The notes: generated from the sequence alone by a model not told the origin. A DNA stretch of 64,000 bases from Stenotrophomonas maltophilia (GCF_002205165.1 NZ_NIVS01000043.1:100741-164740); one strand, 5' to 3'. Counted from the stretch's first letter, positions 18,840 to 28,679 are shown. Program-made: numbers and translations.

Positions 18840-19297
18840 ATCCGGTCCGGCGTCGTCGCCTGCTCTGGGTGATGCTGCTGGTGCTGGCCTCCGGCCTGGC
18901 GACCGCGCTGGTCGCGATGGCCCTGCAGCGCAATATCGCCTACCTCTACACGCCCTCCGAAGTGCTGCGCGGCGATGCCGGCGATCACGCCCGGTTCCGC
19001 TTGGGCGGCATGGTGGTCAAAGGCTCGCTGCAGCGCGCGCCGGGCTCGCTGGACGCGCACTTCGTGGTCACCGACGGCGATGCCACCCTGCCGGTGGTCA
19101 CCTCGCGGATCCTGCCGGACCTGTTCGCCGAAGGGACCGCCGTGGTCGCCACGGGGCGCCTGCAGGACGGCCGCTTCGTCGCCGAGGAAGTCCTGGCCAA
19201 ACACGACGAGACCTACATGCCCAAGGAAGTGGCCGACAAGATGGGCCAGGCGCATATCAAACACGATGTGCCCGTGCCGGCGCCGGAGACGTACTGA
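18836..19297 (+). CDS. ccmE: Cytochrome c maturation heme chaperone CcmE
   Basis: 153-residue membrane-anchored periplasmic heme chaperone. An N-terminal anchor ([20 protein letters not shown]) precedes an OB-fold domain; the covalent heme-binding His lies in [17 protein letters not shown], with the conserved Tyr after it. ATG overlaps the ccmD stop. ccmF follows with no gap. Confidence 0.95.
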   Translation: MNPVRRRRLLWVMLLVLASGLATALVAMALQRNIAYLYTPSEVLRGDAGDHARFRLGGMVVKGSLQRAPGSLDAHFVVTDGDATLPVVTSRILPDLFAEGTAVVATGRLQDGRFVAEEVLAKHDETYMPKEVADKMGQAHIKHDVPVPAPETY

Positions 19298-21211
19298 GTG
19301 CTGCCGGAACTGGGGCAGATCCTGCTGGTCACCGCGCTGTTGATGGCCGTGCTGCAGACCGTGCTGCCGCTGTGGGGCGCCCATCGTGGCCGCACCACGT
19401 GGATGGCGGTGGCGCGACCGGCGGCGTATGCGCAGCTGGCGCTGCTGCTGGGCGCGTTCGGCGTGCTGACGGCCGCCTTCGTCACCCAGGATTTCTCGGT
19501 GCGCTATGTGGCGGAGAATTCCAACTCGCTGCTGCCACTGGCCTACCGGTACTCGGCGGTCTGGGGCGCGCATGAAGGCTCGCTGCTGCTGTGGGCGCTG
19601 GTGCTGGCACTGTGGTGCGGTGCGGTCGCGCTGTGGTCCAAGCGTCTGCCGGCCGAGGTCGCCGCGCGCGTGCTCGGGGTGCTCGGCATCATCAGCATCG
19701 GCTTCCTCGCCTTCCTGATCTTCACCTCCAATCCGTTCGCGCGGCTGATTCCGGCGCCGCTGGAAGGGCGCGATCTCAACCCGCTGCTGCAGGACCCCGG
19801 GCTGATCATCCACCCGCCGATGCTGTACATCGGCTACGTGGGTTTCTCGGTGCCGTTCGCATTCGCGATCGCCGCGCTGCTGGAAGGCCGCGTAGACGCG
19901 CGCTGGCTGCGCTGGACCCGGCCGTGGACCAACGTAGCCTGGGGCTTTCTTACCATCGGCATCGCACTTGGCAGCTGGTGGGCATATTACGAACTGGGCT
20001 GGGGCGGCTGGTGGTTCTGGGATCCGGTCGAGAACGCCAGCTTCATGCCGTGGCTGGCCGGTGCGGCGCTGATCCATTCCCAGGCGGTCACCGAGAAACG
20101 TGGCAGCTTCGCCAGCTGGACGCTGCTGCTGGCGATCGCCGCATTCGCGCTGTCGCTGCTCGGCACCTTCCTGGTGCGCTCGGGTGTGCTGACCAGCGTG
20201 CATTCGTTCGCGGCCGATCCCTCGCGCGGCACCTTCATCCTGATCTTCTTGGCGCTGGTGATCGGCGGTGCGCTGCTGCTGTACGCGCTGCGGGCCGGCG
20301 CGCTGACCAGTGACGATCCGCGCCGCGGCTTCCTGCCGACCTCGCGCGAGACCCTGCTGCTGGCCAACAACCTGCTGCTCGCCGCCGCCTGCGGCATGGT
20401 GCTGCTCGGCACGCTGTACCCGCTGCTGGCCGATGCGCTGGGCTTGGGCAAGGTCTCGGTCGGGCCGCCCTACTTCGGTACGCTGTTCGTGGTGTTGATG
20501 GCGCCGCTGGTGGCGCTGCTGCCGTTCGGGCCGCTCGTCAACTGGCAGCGCGACCAGGCCTCGCGGCGGTTGGCGATGCTGGCCCCGTGGGCCGGGCTGG
20601 CCGTGCTGCTCGGCGTGGTCGCCTACTTCATGGCGCCGCAGGGCGCGTTGAAGACCGCCGCCGGCGTGACCGGTGCGGCCTGGGTGGCGTTGGGTACCGG
20701 GCGCTTCGTCTGGACCCGCCTGCGCGGCAATGGGAAGTTCACCGCCGAAATGGTCGGCATGCTGCTTGCCCACGGTGGCGTGGCCGTGTTCCTGGCCGGC
20801 GCGCTGCTCGTGGAGGCCTTGAACGTGCAGCGCGAAGTCGCGCTGGCCCCGGGCCAGTCGCTCGTGGTGGGCACGTACGAGGTGCGTTTTGAAGGCGTGG
20901 ACCACCAGCAGGGACCGAACTACGTGGCCGATCGCGGCCACCTGCGCGTGCTCCAGCATGACCGCCAGCTGGCCCTGCTGCATCCGGAAAAACGCCTGTA
21001 CGCCAGTGGCGGGCAGGTGATGACCGAGGCCGGCATCCACGCCCGTCTCAACGGTGATGTTTACGTGGCACTCGGCGAGTCGCTGGGCAACAATGCATGG
21101 GCCGTGCGCGTGCACATCAAACCGTTCGTCCGCTGGATCTGGCTGGGCGCGCTGCTGATGGCACTGGGTGGCTTCGTCACCGCCGCCGACCGTCGTTTCC
21201 GCCGTCCCTAG
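19298..21211 (+). CDS. ccmF: Heme lyase CcmF
   Basis: Core of the cytochrome c heme lyase, 637 residues with many membrane spans. The WWD motif is visible as WGGWWFWDPVENASFMPWL, and conserved His residues lie in IHPPMLYIGYVG and in SQAVTEKRGSF-flanking spans. GTG at 19298 directly follows the ccmE stop. It attaches heme from CcmE to apocytochrome with CcmH and CcmI. Confidence 0.95.
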   Translation: MLPELGQILLVTALLMAVLQTVLPLWGAHRGRTTWMAVARPAAYAQLALLLGAFGVLTAAFVTQDFSVRYVAENSNSLLPLAYRYSAVWGAHEGSLLLWALVLALWCGAVALWSKRLPAEVAARVLGVLGIISIGFLAFLIFTSNPFARLIPAPLEGRDLNPLLQDPGLIIHPPMLYIGYVGFSVPFAFAIAALLEGRVDARWLRWTRPWTNVAWGFLTIGIALGSWWAYYELGWGGWWFWDPVENASFMPWLAGAALIHSQAVTEKRGSFASWTLLLAIAAFALSLLGTFLVRSGVLTSVHSFAADPSRGTFILIFLALVIGGALLLYALRAGALTSDDPRRGFLPTSRETLLLANNLLLAAACGMVLLGTLYPLLADALGLGKVSVGPPYFGTLFVVLMAPLVALLPFGPLVNWQRDQASRRLAMLAPWAGLAVLLGVVAYFMAPQGALKTAAGVTGAAWVALGTGRFVWTRLRGNGKFTAEMVGMLLAHGGVAVFLAGALLVEALNVQREVALAPGQSLVVGTYEVRFEGVDHQQGPNYVADRGHLRVLQHDRQLALLHPEKRLYASGGQVMTEAGIHARLNGDVYVALGESLGNNAWAVRVHIKPFVRWIWLGALLMALGGFVTAADRRFRRP

Positions 21212-21220
21212 GAGTTTCTC

Positions 21221-21832
21221 GTGTCCGATCCCCGCCCTGCCTCCCGTCCGCTGCCGCCCGTGGCCATCGTCATCGGGGTGCTGTTCTTCTTCGGGCTGCT
21301 GGGGCTGATGATCTACGGGGTGATGAAATCCGGCGCGCCGGACCGCGACGTGCTGCCGTCGGCGCTGATCGGCAAGCCGGCACCGGCCTTCGAACTGCCG
21401 GTGCTGCATGACCCGCACATCAAGGTCAGCAGTACCGAGCTGCGTGGTGCGCCCTACGTGCTCAACGTGTGGGGCAGCTGGTGCGCGGCCTGCCGCGAGG
21501 AGCATCCGATCCTGACCAGGTTCGCCGAAACCAAACGCGTGCGCGTGATCGGCTACAACTGGAAGGACGAGCCGGCCGATGCGCTGCGCTGGCTGGAACA
21601 GCTGGGCAATCCGTTCGTGCTGGTACTCAGCGACATCGAAGGCCGTACCGCGATCGACTGGGGCGTCACTGCCGCGCCGGAGACCTTCCTGGTCGACGCC
21701 AGTGGCGTGGTGCGCTGGAAGTACAGCGGCGCGCTCAGCCAGCGCGTGATCGATACCCAGCTGATCCCGGAACTGGAAAAGGTGGAGCGTACCCATGCCA
21801 ATGCCCAGCCGCCGCTGCCCGCCTCGCCGTAA
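21221..21832 (+). CDS. ccmG: Thiol:disulfide interchange protein CcmG/DsbE
   Basis: 203-residue membrane-anchored thioredoxin-fold protein that keeps apocytochrome Cys residues reduced. The anchor is VAIVIGVLFFFGLLGLMIYG; the active site is NVWGSWCAACREEHP (CxxC), and the cis-Pro region APETFLVDASG is present. Start is GTG. Its 3' end overlaps ccmH by 38 bases, longer than other joints here. Confidence 0.94.
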   Translation: MSDPRPASRPLPPVAIVIGVLFFFGLLGLMIYGVMKSGAPDRDVLPSALIGKPAPAFELPVLHDPHIKVSSTELRGAPYVLNVWGSWCAACREEHPILTRFAETKRVRVIGYNWKDEPADALRWLEQLGNPFVLVLSDIEGRTAIDWGVTAAPETFLVDASGVVRWKYSGALSQRVIDTQLIPELEKVERTHANAQPPLPASP

Positions 21833-22283
21833 GCGCCTGGTCTGCCTGGGCGGTGTCGCGCTGATCGCGCTGACCCTGGCCGTGGCTGGGCCGGTGATGG
21901 CGCAGGCCGTCTCCGACCCGAACCCGCTGCAGTACCGCGATGCCGCCGAGGAAGCCCGCTTCCACGCGCTCGCCGCCGAGCTGCGCTGCGTGCAGTGCCA
22001 GAACCAGTCACTGGCCGATTCCAATGCGCAGATCGCACATGACCTGCGCCGCGAAGTGCTGGTGCTGATGCAGCAGGGCAACAGCGATGCGCAGATCAAG
22101 CAGTTCCTGGTCGACCGCTATGGCGAGTTCGTGCTGTACCGGCCGCCGATGGAGGCGCGCAATGCGCTGCTCTGGTTCGGCCCGCCGGTGGCGCTGCTGA
22201 TCGGCGCGGGCGTGCTGGTCTGGGTGGTGCGCCGTCGCAGCCGCGGGATCGAACCGATGGACAAGAGCGAGGAGCGCTGGTGA
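21795..22283 (+). CDS. ccmH: Cytochrome c maturation protein CcmH
   Basis: 162 residues; signal/anchor region ending PVMAQAVSD, then the redox motif AELRCVQCQNQSLADSNAQ (CxxC) and QFLVDRYGEFVLYRPP, both diagnostic, and a C-terminal span. This is the short CcmH type without fused TPR domain; that part is the separate ccmI next door. Start overlaps ccmG by 38 bases. Confidence 0.94.
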   Translation: MPMPSRRCPPRRKRLVCLGGVALIALTLAVAGPVMAQAVSDPNPLQYRDAAEEARFHALAAELRCVQCQNQSLADSNAQIAHDLRREVLVLMQQGNSDAQIKQFLVDRYGEFVLYRPPMEARNALLWFGPPVALLIGAGVLVWVVRRRSRGIEPMDKSEERW

Positions 22284-23293
22284 GTCTCTGGATGGCCCTG
22301 GGTGCCGCGGTCGTCGCCGCTGCCGTGGCGGCACTCGTGCTGTGGCCGCTGCGTGCCGGCGGCCAACGCCGCCCCTTCGTGATCGCGATGCTGGCCCTTG
22401 GGCTGGCCGGTGGCGCGCTGTACCTGCTGGTCGGCACGCCGGACGCCACCGAGCGGACAGCGGCCAGCGACGAGCCCGCCACCCTGGAGGATGGCGTACA
22501 GGCGCTGCAACAGGCACTGGCGAAAGACCCGCAGCGTGCCGATGGCTGGGCACTGCTCGGCCGCTCGCAGCTGGCGCTGGGCAAGCTGGACGAGGCCACG
22601 GCGGCGTTCGACCGGGCCGTGCGGCTCGCGCCGGACGACCCTGGCGTGCTGGTCGAAGCGGCCCAGGCACGGGCCCAGGCAGCGCCGGGCAAACAGTTCG
22701 ATGACCAGGCCCTGCAGTGGCTGCGCCACGCCAACGCGCTCGCGCCGGAGAGCGAACGCGCCGGCTGGCTGATCGGCATCGCGCTGCGTCAGCGCGGGCA
22801 GGACGCCGAGGCTGCGGCCGCCTGGGAAGCCCTGCTGCCACGCCTGGAGCCGGGCGCGGCGCGCGCGCTGCGCGAGCAGATCGCCATCGCCCGCGGCAAT
22901 GCCGGGCTGCCGCCCATGACCGAAACCTCCGCCCCTGCGGCGGCGGGCAATCACGCCCTCACGGTGCAGGTCCGTTTCGCGCCGGGAACCACCCCGGATC
23001 CCGCCATGGCCGACGCCACGGTGTTCGTGATCGCGCGCGCGCCGGATGGCCCGCCGATGCCGATCGCCGTACAGAAACATCCAGCCAGCCAGTTGCCGTT
23101 GCGGGTCACGCTCGGCGATGGCGACAGCCCGATGCCCACCAGCACACTCTCCCAGGTGCAGGAGGTCGAGGTCATTGCGCGACTGTCGCGTTCGGGCCAG
23201 GCCAACCGCCAGCCGGACGATCTGGAAACCACGCCGGTACGGGTGCGTCTGCCGCATGCCGGGCCGGTGCCACTGGTGTTTGATCGCCCATGA
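22280..23293 (+). CDS. ccmI: Cytochrome c biogenesis protein CcmI
   Basis: 337 residues: two N-terminal membrane segments, then TPR repeats (about residues 70-200; ADGWALLGRSQLALGKLDEA and ATAAFDRAVRLAPDDPGVL) that hold apocytochrome c, and a C-terminal beta-rich domain with VTLGDGDSPMPTSTLSQ. GTG overlaps the ccmH stop. It is the last ccm gene. Confidence 0.92.
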   Translation: MSLWMALGAAVVAAAVAALVLWPLRAGGQRRPFVIAMLALGLAGGALYLLVGTPDATERTAASDEPATLEDGVQALQQALAKDPQRADGWALLGRSQLALGKLDEATAAFDRAVRLAPDDPGVLVEAAQARAQAAPGKQFDDQALQWLRHANALAPESERAGWLIGIALRQRGQDAEAAAAWEALLPRLEPGAARALREQIAIARGNAGLPPMTETSAPAAAGNHALTVQVRFAPGTTPDPAMADATVFVIARAPDGPPMPIAVQKHPASQLPLRVTLGDGDSPMPTSTLSQVQEVEVIARLSRSGQANRQPDDLETTPVRVRLPHAGPVPLVFDRP

Positions 23294-23366
23294 CCGATGC
23301 GCGGCCGCGACGCAGCGTGCCGCTCACCACCACGGCGCCATCGCGGCGCCCGGCTAAACTGCGCGC

Positions 23367-24479
23367 ATGACTGAATTCATTCCCCCCGGCACCCACTACC
23401 ACGCCCTGCCCTCGCCGTTCGCGTTCAAGCGCGGCGGTGAGCTGCGCGATGCCCACGTGGCTTACGAAACCTGGGGCACGCTCGACGCGAACGCCGGCAA
23501 TGCGGTGTTGATCGTCACCGGGCTCTCCCCCGATGCGCATGCCGCGGCCAACGCCGACAACCCGGCCGCCGGCTGGTGGGAGGCGATGGTCGGCCCGGGC
23601 AAGCCGATCGATACCGACCGCTGGTTCGTGATCTGCGTGAACTCGCTGGGCAGCTGCAAGGGATCGACTGGCCCGGCCAGTATCGACCCGGCCACCGGCG
23701 AGCTGTATGGCCTGCGCTTTCCCGAGCTGTCGATCGAAGATGGCGCGCGCGCGGCGGTGGAGGTGGTGCGCGCATTGGGCGTCACCGAACTGGCCTGCGT
23801 GATCGGCAATTCCATGGGCGGGATGACCGCGCTGGCGCTGCTGTTGCTGCATCCGGGCATCGCGCGCAGCCATATCAACATTTCCGGCAGCGCCCAGGCA
23901 CTGCCGTTCTCCATCGCGATCCGCTCGCTGCAGCGCGAGGCGATCCGGCTCGATCCGCAGTGGAATGGCGGTCGCTATACGGACCAGGCTTACCCGGAAT
24001 CGGGCATGCGCATGGCGCGCAAGCTCGGCGTGATCACCTACCGCTCCGCCTTGGAATGGGACGGCCGCTTCGGTCGCGTGCGGCTGGATTCGGACCAGGC
24101 CGATGACGATCCGTTCGGCCTGGAGTTCCAGGTCGAAAGCTATCTGGAAGGCCATGCCCGCCGTTTCGTGCGCTTCTTCGATCCCAACTGCTATCTATAC
24201 TTGAGCCGCTCGATGGACTGGTTCGACCTGGCCGAATATGCCGACGGCGACGTGATGGCCGGGCTGGCGAAGATCCAGGTGGACAAGGCGCTGGCGATCG
24301 GCGCCAACACCGACATCCTGTTCCCGGTACAGCAGCAACAGCAGATCGCCGATGGCCTGCGCGCCGGCGGTGCAGATGCGCAGTTCATCGGGCTGGATTC
24401 GCCGCAGGGCCATGATGCGTTCCTGGTGGACTTCGCCCGGTTCGGGCCGCCGGTCAGCGGCTTTTTGTCCTTACTCTGA
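23367..24479 (+). CDS. MetX-family O-acyltransferase, probably L-serine O-succinyltransferase
   Basis: 370-residue alpha/beta-hydrolase acyltransferase. The nucleophile elbow is CVIGNSMGGMTALALL (Ser), with the Asp in GANTDILFPV and the His in SPQGHDAFLVDF. NSLGSCKGSTGPAS is the family oxyanion motif. It would usually be called homoserine O-acetyltransferase, but the sequence closely resembles the Xanthomonas/Stenotrophomonas subgroup reassigned to serine O-succinyltransferase in cysteine synthesis, from the opening MTEFIPPGT onward. This choice rests on recalled similarity. No sulfhydrylase gene is adjacent. Confidence 0.85.
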   Translation: MTEFIPPGTHYHALPSPFAFKRGGELRDAHVAYETWGTLDANAGNAVLIVTGLSPDAHAAANADNPAAGWWEAMVGPGKPIDTDRWFVICVNSLGSCKGSTGPASIDPATGELYGLRFPELSIEDGARAAVEVVRALGVTELACVIGNSMGGMTALALLLLHPGIARSHINISGSAQALPFSIAIRSLQREAIRLDPQWNGGRYTDQAYPESGMRMARKLGVITYRSALEWDGRFGRVRLDSDQADDDPFGLEFQVESYLEGHARRFVRFFDPNCYLYLSRSMDWFDLAEYADGDVMAGLAKIQVDKALAIGANTDILFPVQQQQQIADGLRAGGADAQFIGLDSPQGHDAFLVDFARFGPPVSGFLSLL

Positions 24480-24487
24480 GTTGGACC

Positions 24488-25102
24488 ATGCGCCTTCAAG
24501 GAAAGATCAGCGAGTGGAACGATGCGCGTGGCTTCGGCTTCGTGCAGCCCAATGGCGGTGGCGAGCGGTGCTTCGTGCATATCCGCGCATTCGCCGCACG
24601 TGATCGACGCCCGGTGTTGGGCGATGTGATCACCTATGACCTGGAGAATGATGCGCAGGGACGCCGCAATGCGGTGGCGGTACGGTTTGCGCTGGGCCGC
24701 GATGGTCGCCGCCCTGCTGCACGCGCTGCGGTGCGGGGTGCGGGGCCGGATCGATTGCCACGTACGGCCATTGCCCTGGTGTTCCTCGCCGGCCTCATTG
24801 CCGTGGCGCTGTGGCAGCACTGGCCGACGTGGATACCCGGTGCCTACCTCGCCCTGAGCGTGGTGACCTACCTCTGGTATGGGCATGACAAATCCGCCGC
24901 CCAGAATGATCGCCAGCGCACACCGGAAAGCACGCTGCAGGGCCTCGCTCTCTTGGGCGGCTGGCCGGGGGCATTGATGGCGCAGGCCATGCTGCGGCAC
25001 AAGAACCGCAAAGCGTCCTTCCAGCGGGTGTTCTGGGTAGCGGTGGTGATCAACATCGTGGCGCTGGGATGGTTGATCCGCGACGGCAGGTTGCTCGGGT
25101 AG
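24488..25102 (+). CDS. Cold-shock-domain and DUF1294 membrane fusion protein
   Basis: 204 residues. The first 65 are a cold-shock-like OB fold (MRLQGKISEWNDARGFGFVQ; GERCFVHIRAF), the RNP motif GFGFV being present. The rest is DUF1294: about three spans with YLWYGHDKSAAQNDRQRTPE and ALLGGWPGALMAQAMLRHKN. This architecture is widespread; its function is unknown. The stop TAG is itself part of the GTAG of a palindromic repeat. Only eight bases separate it from the upstream acyltransferase gene. Confidence 0.9.
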   Translation: MRLQGKISEWNDARGFGFVQPNGGGERCFVHIRAFAARDRRPVLGDVITYDLENDAQGRRNAVAVRFALGRDGRRPAARAAVRGAGPDRLPRTAIALVFLAGLIAVALWQHWPTWIPGAYLALSVVTYLWYGHDKSAAQNDRQRTPESTLQGLALLGGWPGALMAQAMLRHKNRKASFQRVFWVAVVINIVALGWLIRDGRLLG

Positions 25103-25121
25103 ATCCACGCCATGCGTGGAT
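25099..25121 (+). repeat. SMAG/REP-like GTAG palindrome
   Basis: Begins GTAG and then pairs ATCCACGC with GCGTGGAT around CAT. This is the kind of GTAG-headed small palindrome (SMAG) abundant in S. maltophilia. It lies between the convergent DUF1294 and cydC genes, and its first bases supply the upstream gene's stop. Confidence 0.75.
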
Positions 25122-25155
25122 GACGATTCACGCTGTGTGCGGATCGCCTTCGCCG

Positions 25156-26829
25156 CTACCCTTCCAACCGCCCATCCCGCAAACGATAACTGCGATGCAC
25201 GATGCCGTCCGGCAGTTCGTCGTGGGTGATCATCAACAGACTGCGGTTGCCCAGCGCCGCGACCATGTCGTGCAACAACGCATGCGCGGTATCCACATCG
25301 AGGCCTTCGGTCGGCTCGTCCAGCAACAGGATCGGCGCGTCACGCAGCAGCGCGCGCGCCAGCGCCAGGCGCCGCGCCTGCCCGGCCGACATGGTCGCGC
25401 CGTTTTCGCCGACCCACGCCGCCAGCCCGCCGATCTGCTCGGCCCACGTCTGCAGCCGTACCTCTGCCAGCACCTGCCACAAGCGCGCGTCGCTGGCCTG
25501 CACATCGCCGAGCCGCAGGTTGTCGGCCACGGTGCCGGCAAACACCGGCGCGTTCTGCGGCAGCCAGGCAATCTGCCGATGCCAGTCCGCCTGCGCGAAA
25601 CTGCGGATATCGGCATCGCCGTAACGCACGCTGCCGGCCTCCGGATCCCATAGCCGCAGCAGCAGCGAGGACAACGTTGTCTTGCCACTGCCGCTGTCAC
25701 CGCGGATCGCAATCCGTTCGCCCGGCGTGAGCTGCAGCTGCACCTGGTCCAGCAACACGCGTGCCTGGCCAGGCCAGCGGAACACCACCTGATCGAACCG
25801 CAGCGTTGCGGGTACGGATGGCACGGCCACCGGCGCATCGGCTTCCACCACGCCCGGCGCCTGATCCACGATGGCCTCCAGCCGCACCGCGGCGACGCGA
25901 CCGGACAACCACGATTGCCAGGCCAACCCGACGCCGGCCCACAGCTCCAGCAGTGCCACGGTCAGGAACACCAGTGCGGCCGCCAGCGCGGCATCCACGC
26001 TGCCACGCTCGAAGGCATGCAGGGCCAGCCACAGCATCGCGACCAGACCACCGGCACCACACAGACCATGCAATGCATTGCCACTGATCAGGCGCCAGCG
26101 GCGACGCTTGTCGCGCGACTTCAACTGCTTGGCCGCGACCAGCACGCGCTGGTTCCAATGCTCGCGCGCCTGCAGCGCGGCGAGGTCGGCCGCGCCTTCC
26201 AGGCCTTCGAAGGATTGGGTGCGCAACTGCGCACGGTGCAGCGCGCGGTCGCGTTCCTGGTCGGCCGCACCACGCACGGTCAGCCACGGCACGCCCACGC
26301 CGATCAGCAAGGCGAGCACCGCCAGCAGGCCAGCCGCCGGCAGGTAGATGATGCCGGCCGATACCACCGCCACCAGCGAGATACCGCCCAGCGCCAGCAG
26401 CGGGCCGATCGCGCGTACCAGTAGGCCATCGACCTCGCCGATGTCCGACATCAACCGCGCCAGCAGTTCACCCGTGCGTACACCGGCCAAACGCGCCGGT
26501 GCCAGCGGCAGCGCGCGACGGAAGAACCACACGCGCAGATCGCGCGCGATGCGCAGGGTGACATCGTGGCCAACCAGCTTTTCGAAGTAGCGCGACACGA
26601 TCCGCGCCATGGTCAGGCCGCGGATGCCTGCCGAAGGCGAGAAGAAGTTGAAGCCGTTGCCGAGCCCGGCCGCGCCGGCCAGGGCAGCCGCGGTGAGGAA
26701 ACCACCAGAGAGGCCCAACAAGGCGGTACCGGCCAGCATCGTCGTCCACAACAGCAGCACGGTCAGCAGCAGGCGGCCGCGATGCCGGGCGAACACGCCC
26801 TTCAGCGAATCGATGTGTGCAGCCTTCAT
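25156..26829 (-). CDS. cydC: Glutathione/cysteine ABC exporter subunit CydC
   Basis: 557-residue fused permease-ATPase half-transporter. N-terminal six-span domain, then Walker A AIRGDSGSGKTTLSSLLLRL, signature TMSAGQARRLALARALL and Walker B ILLLDEPTEGLD. With CydD it exports reductant (cysteine/glutathione) and is needed to assemble cytochrome bd. Its ATG overlaps the cydD stop. It is transcribed away from cydABX. Confidence 0.93.
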   Translation of the reverse strand: MKAAHIDSLKGVFARHRGRLLLTVLLLWTTMLAGTALLGLSGGFLTAAALAGAAGLGNGFNFFSPSAGIRGLTMARIVSRYFEKLVGHDVTLRIARDLRVWFFRRALPLAPARLAGVRTGELLARLMSDIGEVDGLLVRAIGPLLALGGISLVAVVSAGIIYLPAAGLLAVLALLIGVGVPWLTVRGAADQERDRALHRAQLRTQSFEGLEGAADLAALQAREHWNQRVLVAAKQLKSRDKRRRWRLISGNALHGLCGAGGLVAMLWLALHAFERGSVDAALAAALVFLTVALLELWAGVGLAWQSWLSGRVAAVRLEAIVDQAPGVVEADAPVAVPSVPATLRFDQVVFRWPGQARVLLDQVQLQLTPGERIAIRGDSGSGKTTLSSLLLRLWDPEAGSVRYGDADIRSFAQADWHRQIAWLPQNAPVFAGTVADNLRLGDVQASDARLWQVLAEVRLQTWAEQIGGLAAWVGENGATMSAGQARRLALARALLRDAPILLLDEPTEGLDVDTAHALLHDMVAALGNRSLLMITHDELPDGIVHRSYRLRDGRLEG

Positions 26830-28556
26830 GGCGACGCCTCCGTGGCCAGCCGCGCGCCGCCGGCGGTCAGGGTCAACCGGGTATCGGCCCAGCGCATCGC
26901 GGTCTCGCTATGGGTGGCGATCACCACGCTGCGTCCACGCGCGAACGCGGCCAGGGTGCGCAGCAGATCGGCTTCGGTGTCCGGATCGAGGAAGGCGGTC
27001 GGCTCATCGAGCAGCAGCAGCTGCGGATCGCGCAGCAACAGCCGCGCCAGGCCAATGCGGCGCGCTTCGCCACCGGACAATCCGAAGCCGCGCTCACCGA
27101 TCACCGTATCCAGCCCCTGTGGCAGGGCGGCAGCGAAGCGCATCACCTGGGCGGCCTCGGCGACGGCGCGCAGATGCGCATCGGTCGCGCCGGGTGCGGC
27201 CAGGCGCAGGTTGTCGGCGATGGTGCCGTGGAACAGATACGGGCGCTGCCCGGCATAGCCCACTTCCAGCCCGGGGCGCAGGACGATGCTGCCCTCGCGC
27301 GGTGGCAGCCACCCGGCCAGCGCTTCCAGCAGCGTGCTCTTGCCGCTGCCACTGGGGCCGACCAGCGCGACGCGCTGCCCGGGCTCGATCTGGAACGAAA
27401 GCTGCTGCACCACATCGTGGTGCGCACCGAGCGGACGTAGGCTCACCCCGCGCACCACCACCGGCGGCGCGTGCTGCTCGAGCAGCTCCGGGGCGCGCGC
27501 AGTGGCGGAAGATGCGCCATCGACAACGGCTGCGGCAGGCAGTTCGCCGAGCAGGCGCTCCACCTCGGCCGCAGCGGCCAGCGCGTTGGCGCGGTCGTGA
27601 TAGTGCGCCGCCAATCGCCGCAGCGGCGCATAGAACTCCGGTGCCAGCAGCAGGCAGAACATGCCTACGCCCAAGGTCGGTACCTGTGCATGCAGCGACA
27701 TCAGGCCGAGATAGCTCAGGCCCAGGTACAGCGCGACCATCGCCACGCTCACCGATGCGAAGAATTCCAGCACGGTGGACGACAGGAAGGCGATGCGCAG
27801 CACTTTCAGGGTGCGCTCGCGCACGCCTTCGGCCGCGGTGGCCACACCGTCCAGCTCGGCCTCGCCCCGCCCGTACAGGCGCAGCAGGCCCAGCCCCTTG
27901 ATGCGATCAGCGAAGTGGCCACTCATCCGCGCCAGTTCGCCCAGCTGTGCGCGCCCGGCCGCTTCAGCGCCCCAGCCGACCAGCATCATGAAGAACGGCA
28001 CCAGCGGCGCGGTGAACAGCAGGATCAGCGCGATCACCCAATCGGTCCAGGCCACGGCGATCGCGATCAGCAGCGGCACTACCACCACTTCGATGCGAAC
28101 CGGCTGATAGCCGGAGTAATAGTTCTCAATCGCATCGGCGTGGGCCAGCATCAGTTCGCCCAGCTCACCGGTGCGCTGCTGGCGCAGCCACAGCGGGCCG
28201 CGGCCGAGCAGCCGCTGGTACACCCGTTCACGCAGGGCCAGCCGCGCGGCATCGGCAACATCACCGGCCGCCGCCTGGGTCGCGCTGCCCAGCAGGGTAC
28301 GGATGCCAAGCACTGCCAGCAGCCCCAGCAGGACCGGCGTTGCCTCGGCCAGCGGGCGGTGATCCACCAGCACGGCCTGGATCAGCCACGCGATGGCGGC
28401 CGCCTGCCCGATCAGCAGCGCGCCGGACAGGCAGATGCAGATCGCCGCCAGGCGTTGTTTGCCGCGCGCGGCGGCGCCCAGCCCGCCCAGCCAGTGCAGG
28501 CGCTGCCGGCGCAGGGCGGTTGTCTCAACAATCGACGCGTCGGGGGGTATGCTCAA
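26826..28556 (-). CDS. cydD: Glutathione/cysteine ABC exporter subunit CydD
   Basis: 576-residue partner of CydC. Transmembrane half, then VGPSGSGKSTLLEALAG, FGLSGGEARRIGLARLLL and LLLLDEPTAFLD. The only start near the conserved N-terminus is TTG at 28556 (encoding MSIPPDASIVE), with no good ribosome site before it, so the start is uncertain. It is divergent from cydA across a 227-base region carrying an Anr/FNR box. Confidence 0.92.
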   Translation of the reverse strand: MSIPPDASIVETTALRRQRLHWLGGLGAAARGKQRLAAICICLSGALLIGQAAAIAWLIQAVLVDHRPLAEATPVLLGLLAVLGIRTLLGSATQAAAGDVADAARLALRERVYQRLLGRGPLWLRQQRTGELGELMLAHADAIENYYSGYQPVRIEVVVVPLLIAIAVAWTDWVIALILLFTAPLVPFFMMLVGWGAEAAGRAQLGELARMSGHFADRIKGLGLLRLYGRGEAELDGVATAAEGVRERTLKVLRIAFLSSTVLEFFASVSVAMVALYLGLSYLGLMSLHAQVPTLGVGMFCLLLAPEFYAPLRRLAAHYHDRANALAAAAEVERLLGELPAAAVVDGASSATARAPELLEQHAPPVVVRGVSLRPLGAHHDVVQQLSFQIEPGQRVALVGPSGSGKSTLLEALAGWLPPREGSIVLRPGLEVGYAGQRPYLFHGTIADNLRLAAPGATDAHLRAVAEAAQVMRFAAALPQGLDTVIGERGFGLSGGEARRIGLARLLLRDPQLLLLDEPTAFLDPDTEADLLRTLAAFARGRSVVIATHSETAMRWADTRLTLTAGGARLATEASP

Positions 28557-28679
28557 AACAAGTCACTGGCGGCCACAGGGAGGTTCCGTCGATTGTAGTA
28601 GGTGCTGGCCCGGCCCCCGTGCGGCCAGCGGTCGCAGGGGCGGGATGGCATACGATCCCCGTGCGAGTGCGTTTGTACA

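Noticed and set aside
18683..22099. A 1138-codon minus-strand open frame over the ccm genes
   Set aside because: Antisense to ccmDEFGH; translation is Arg/Gln/His-rich and lacks domains.
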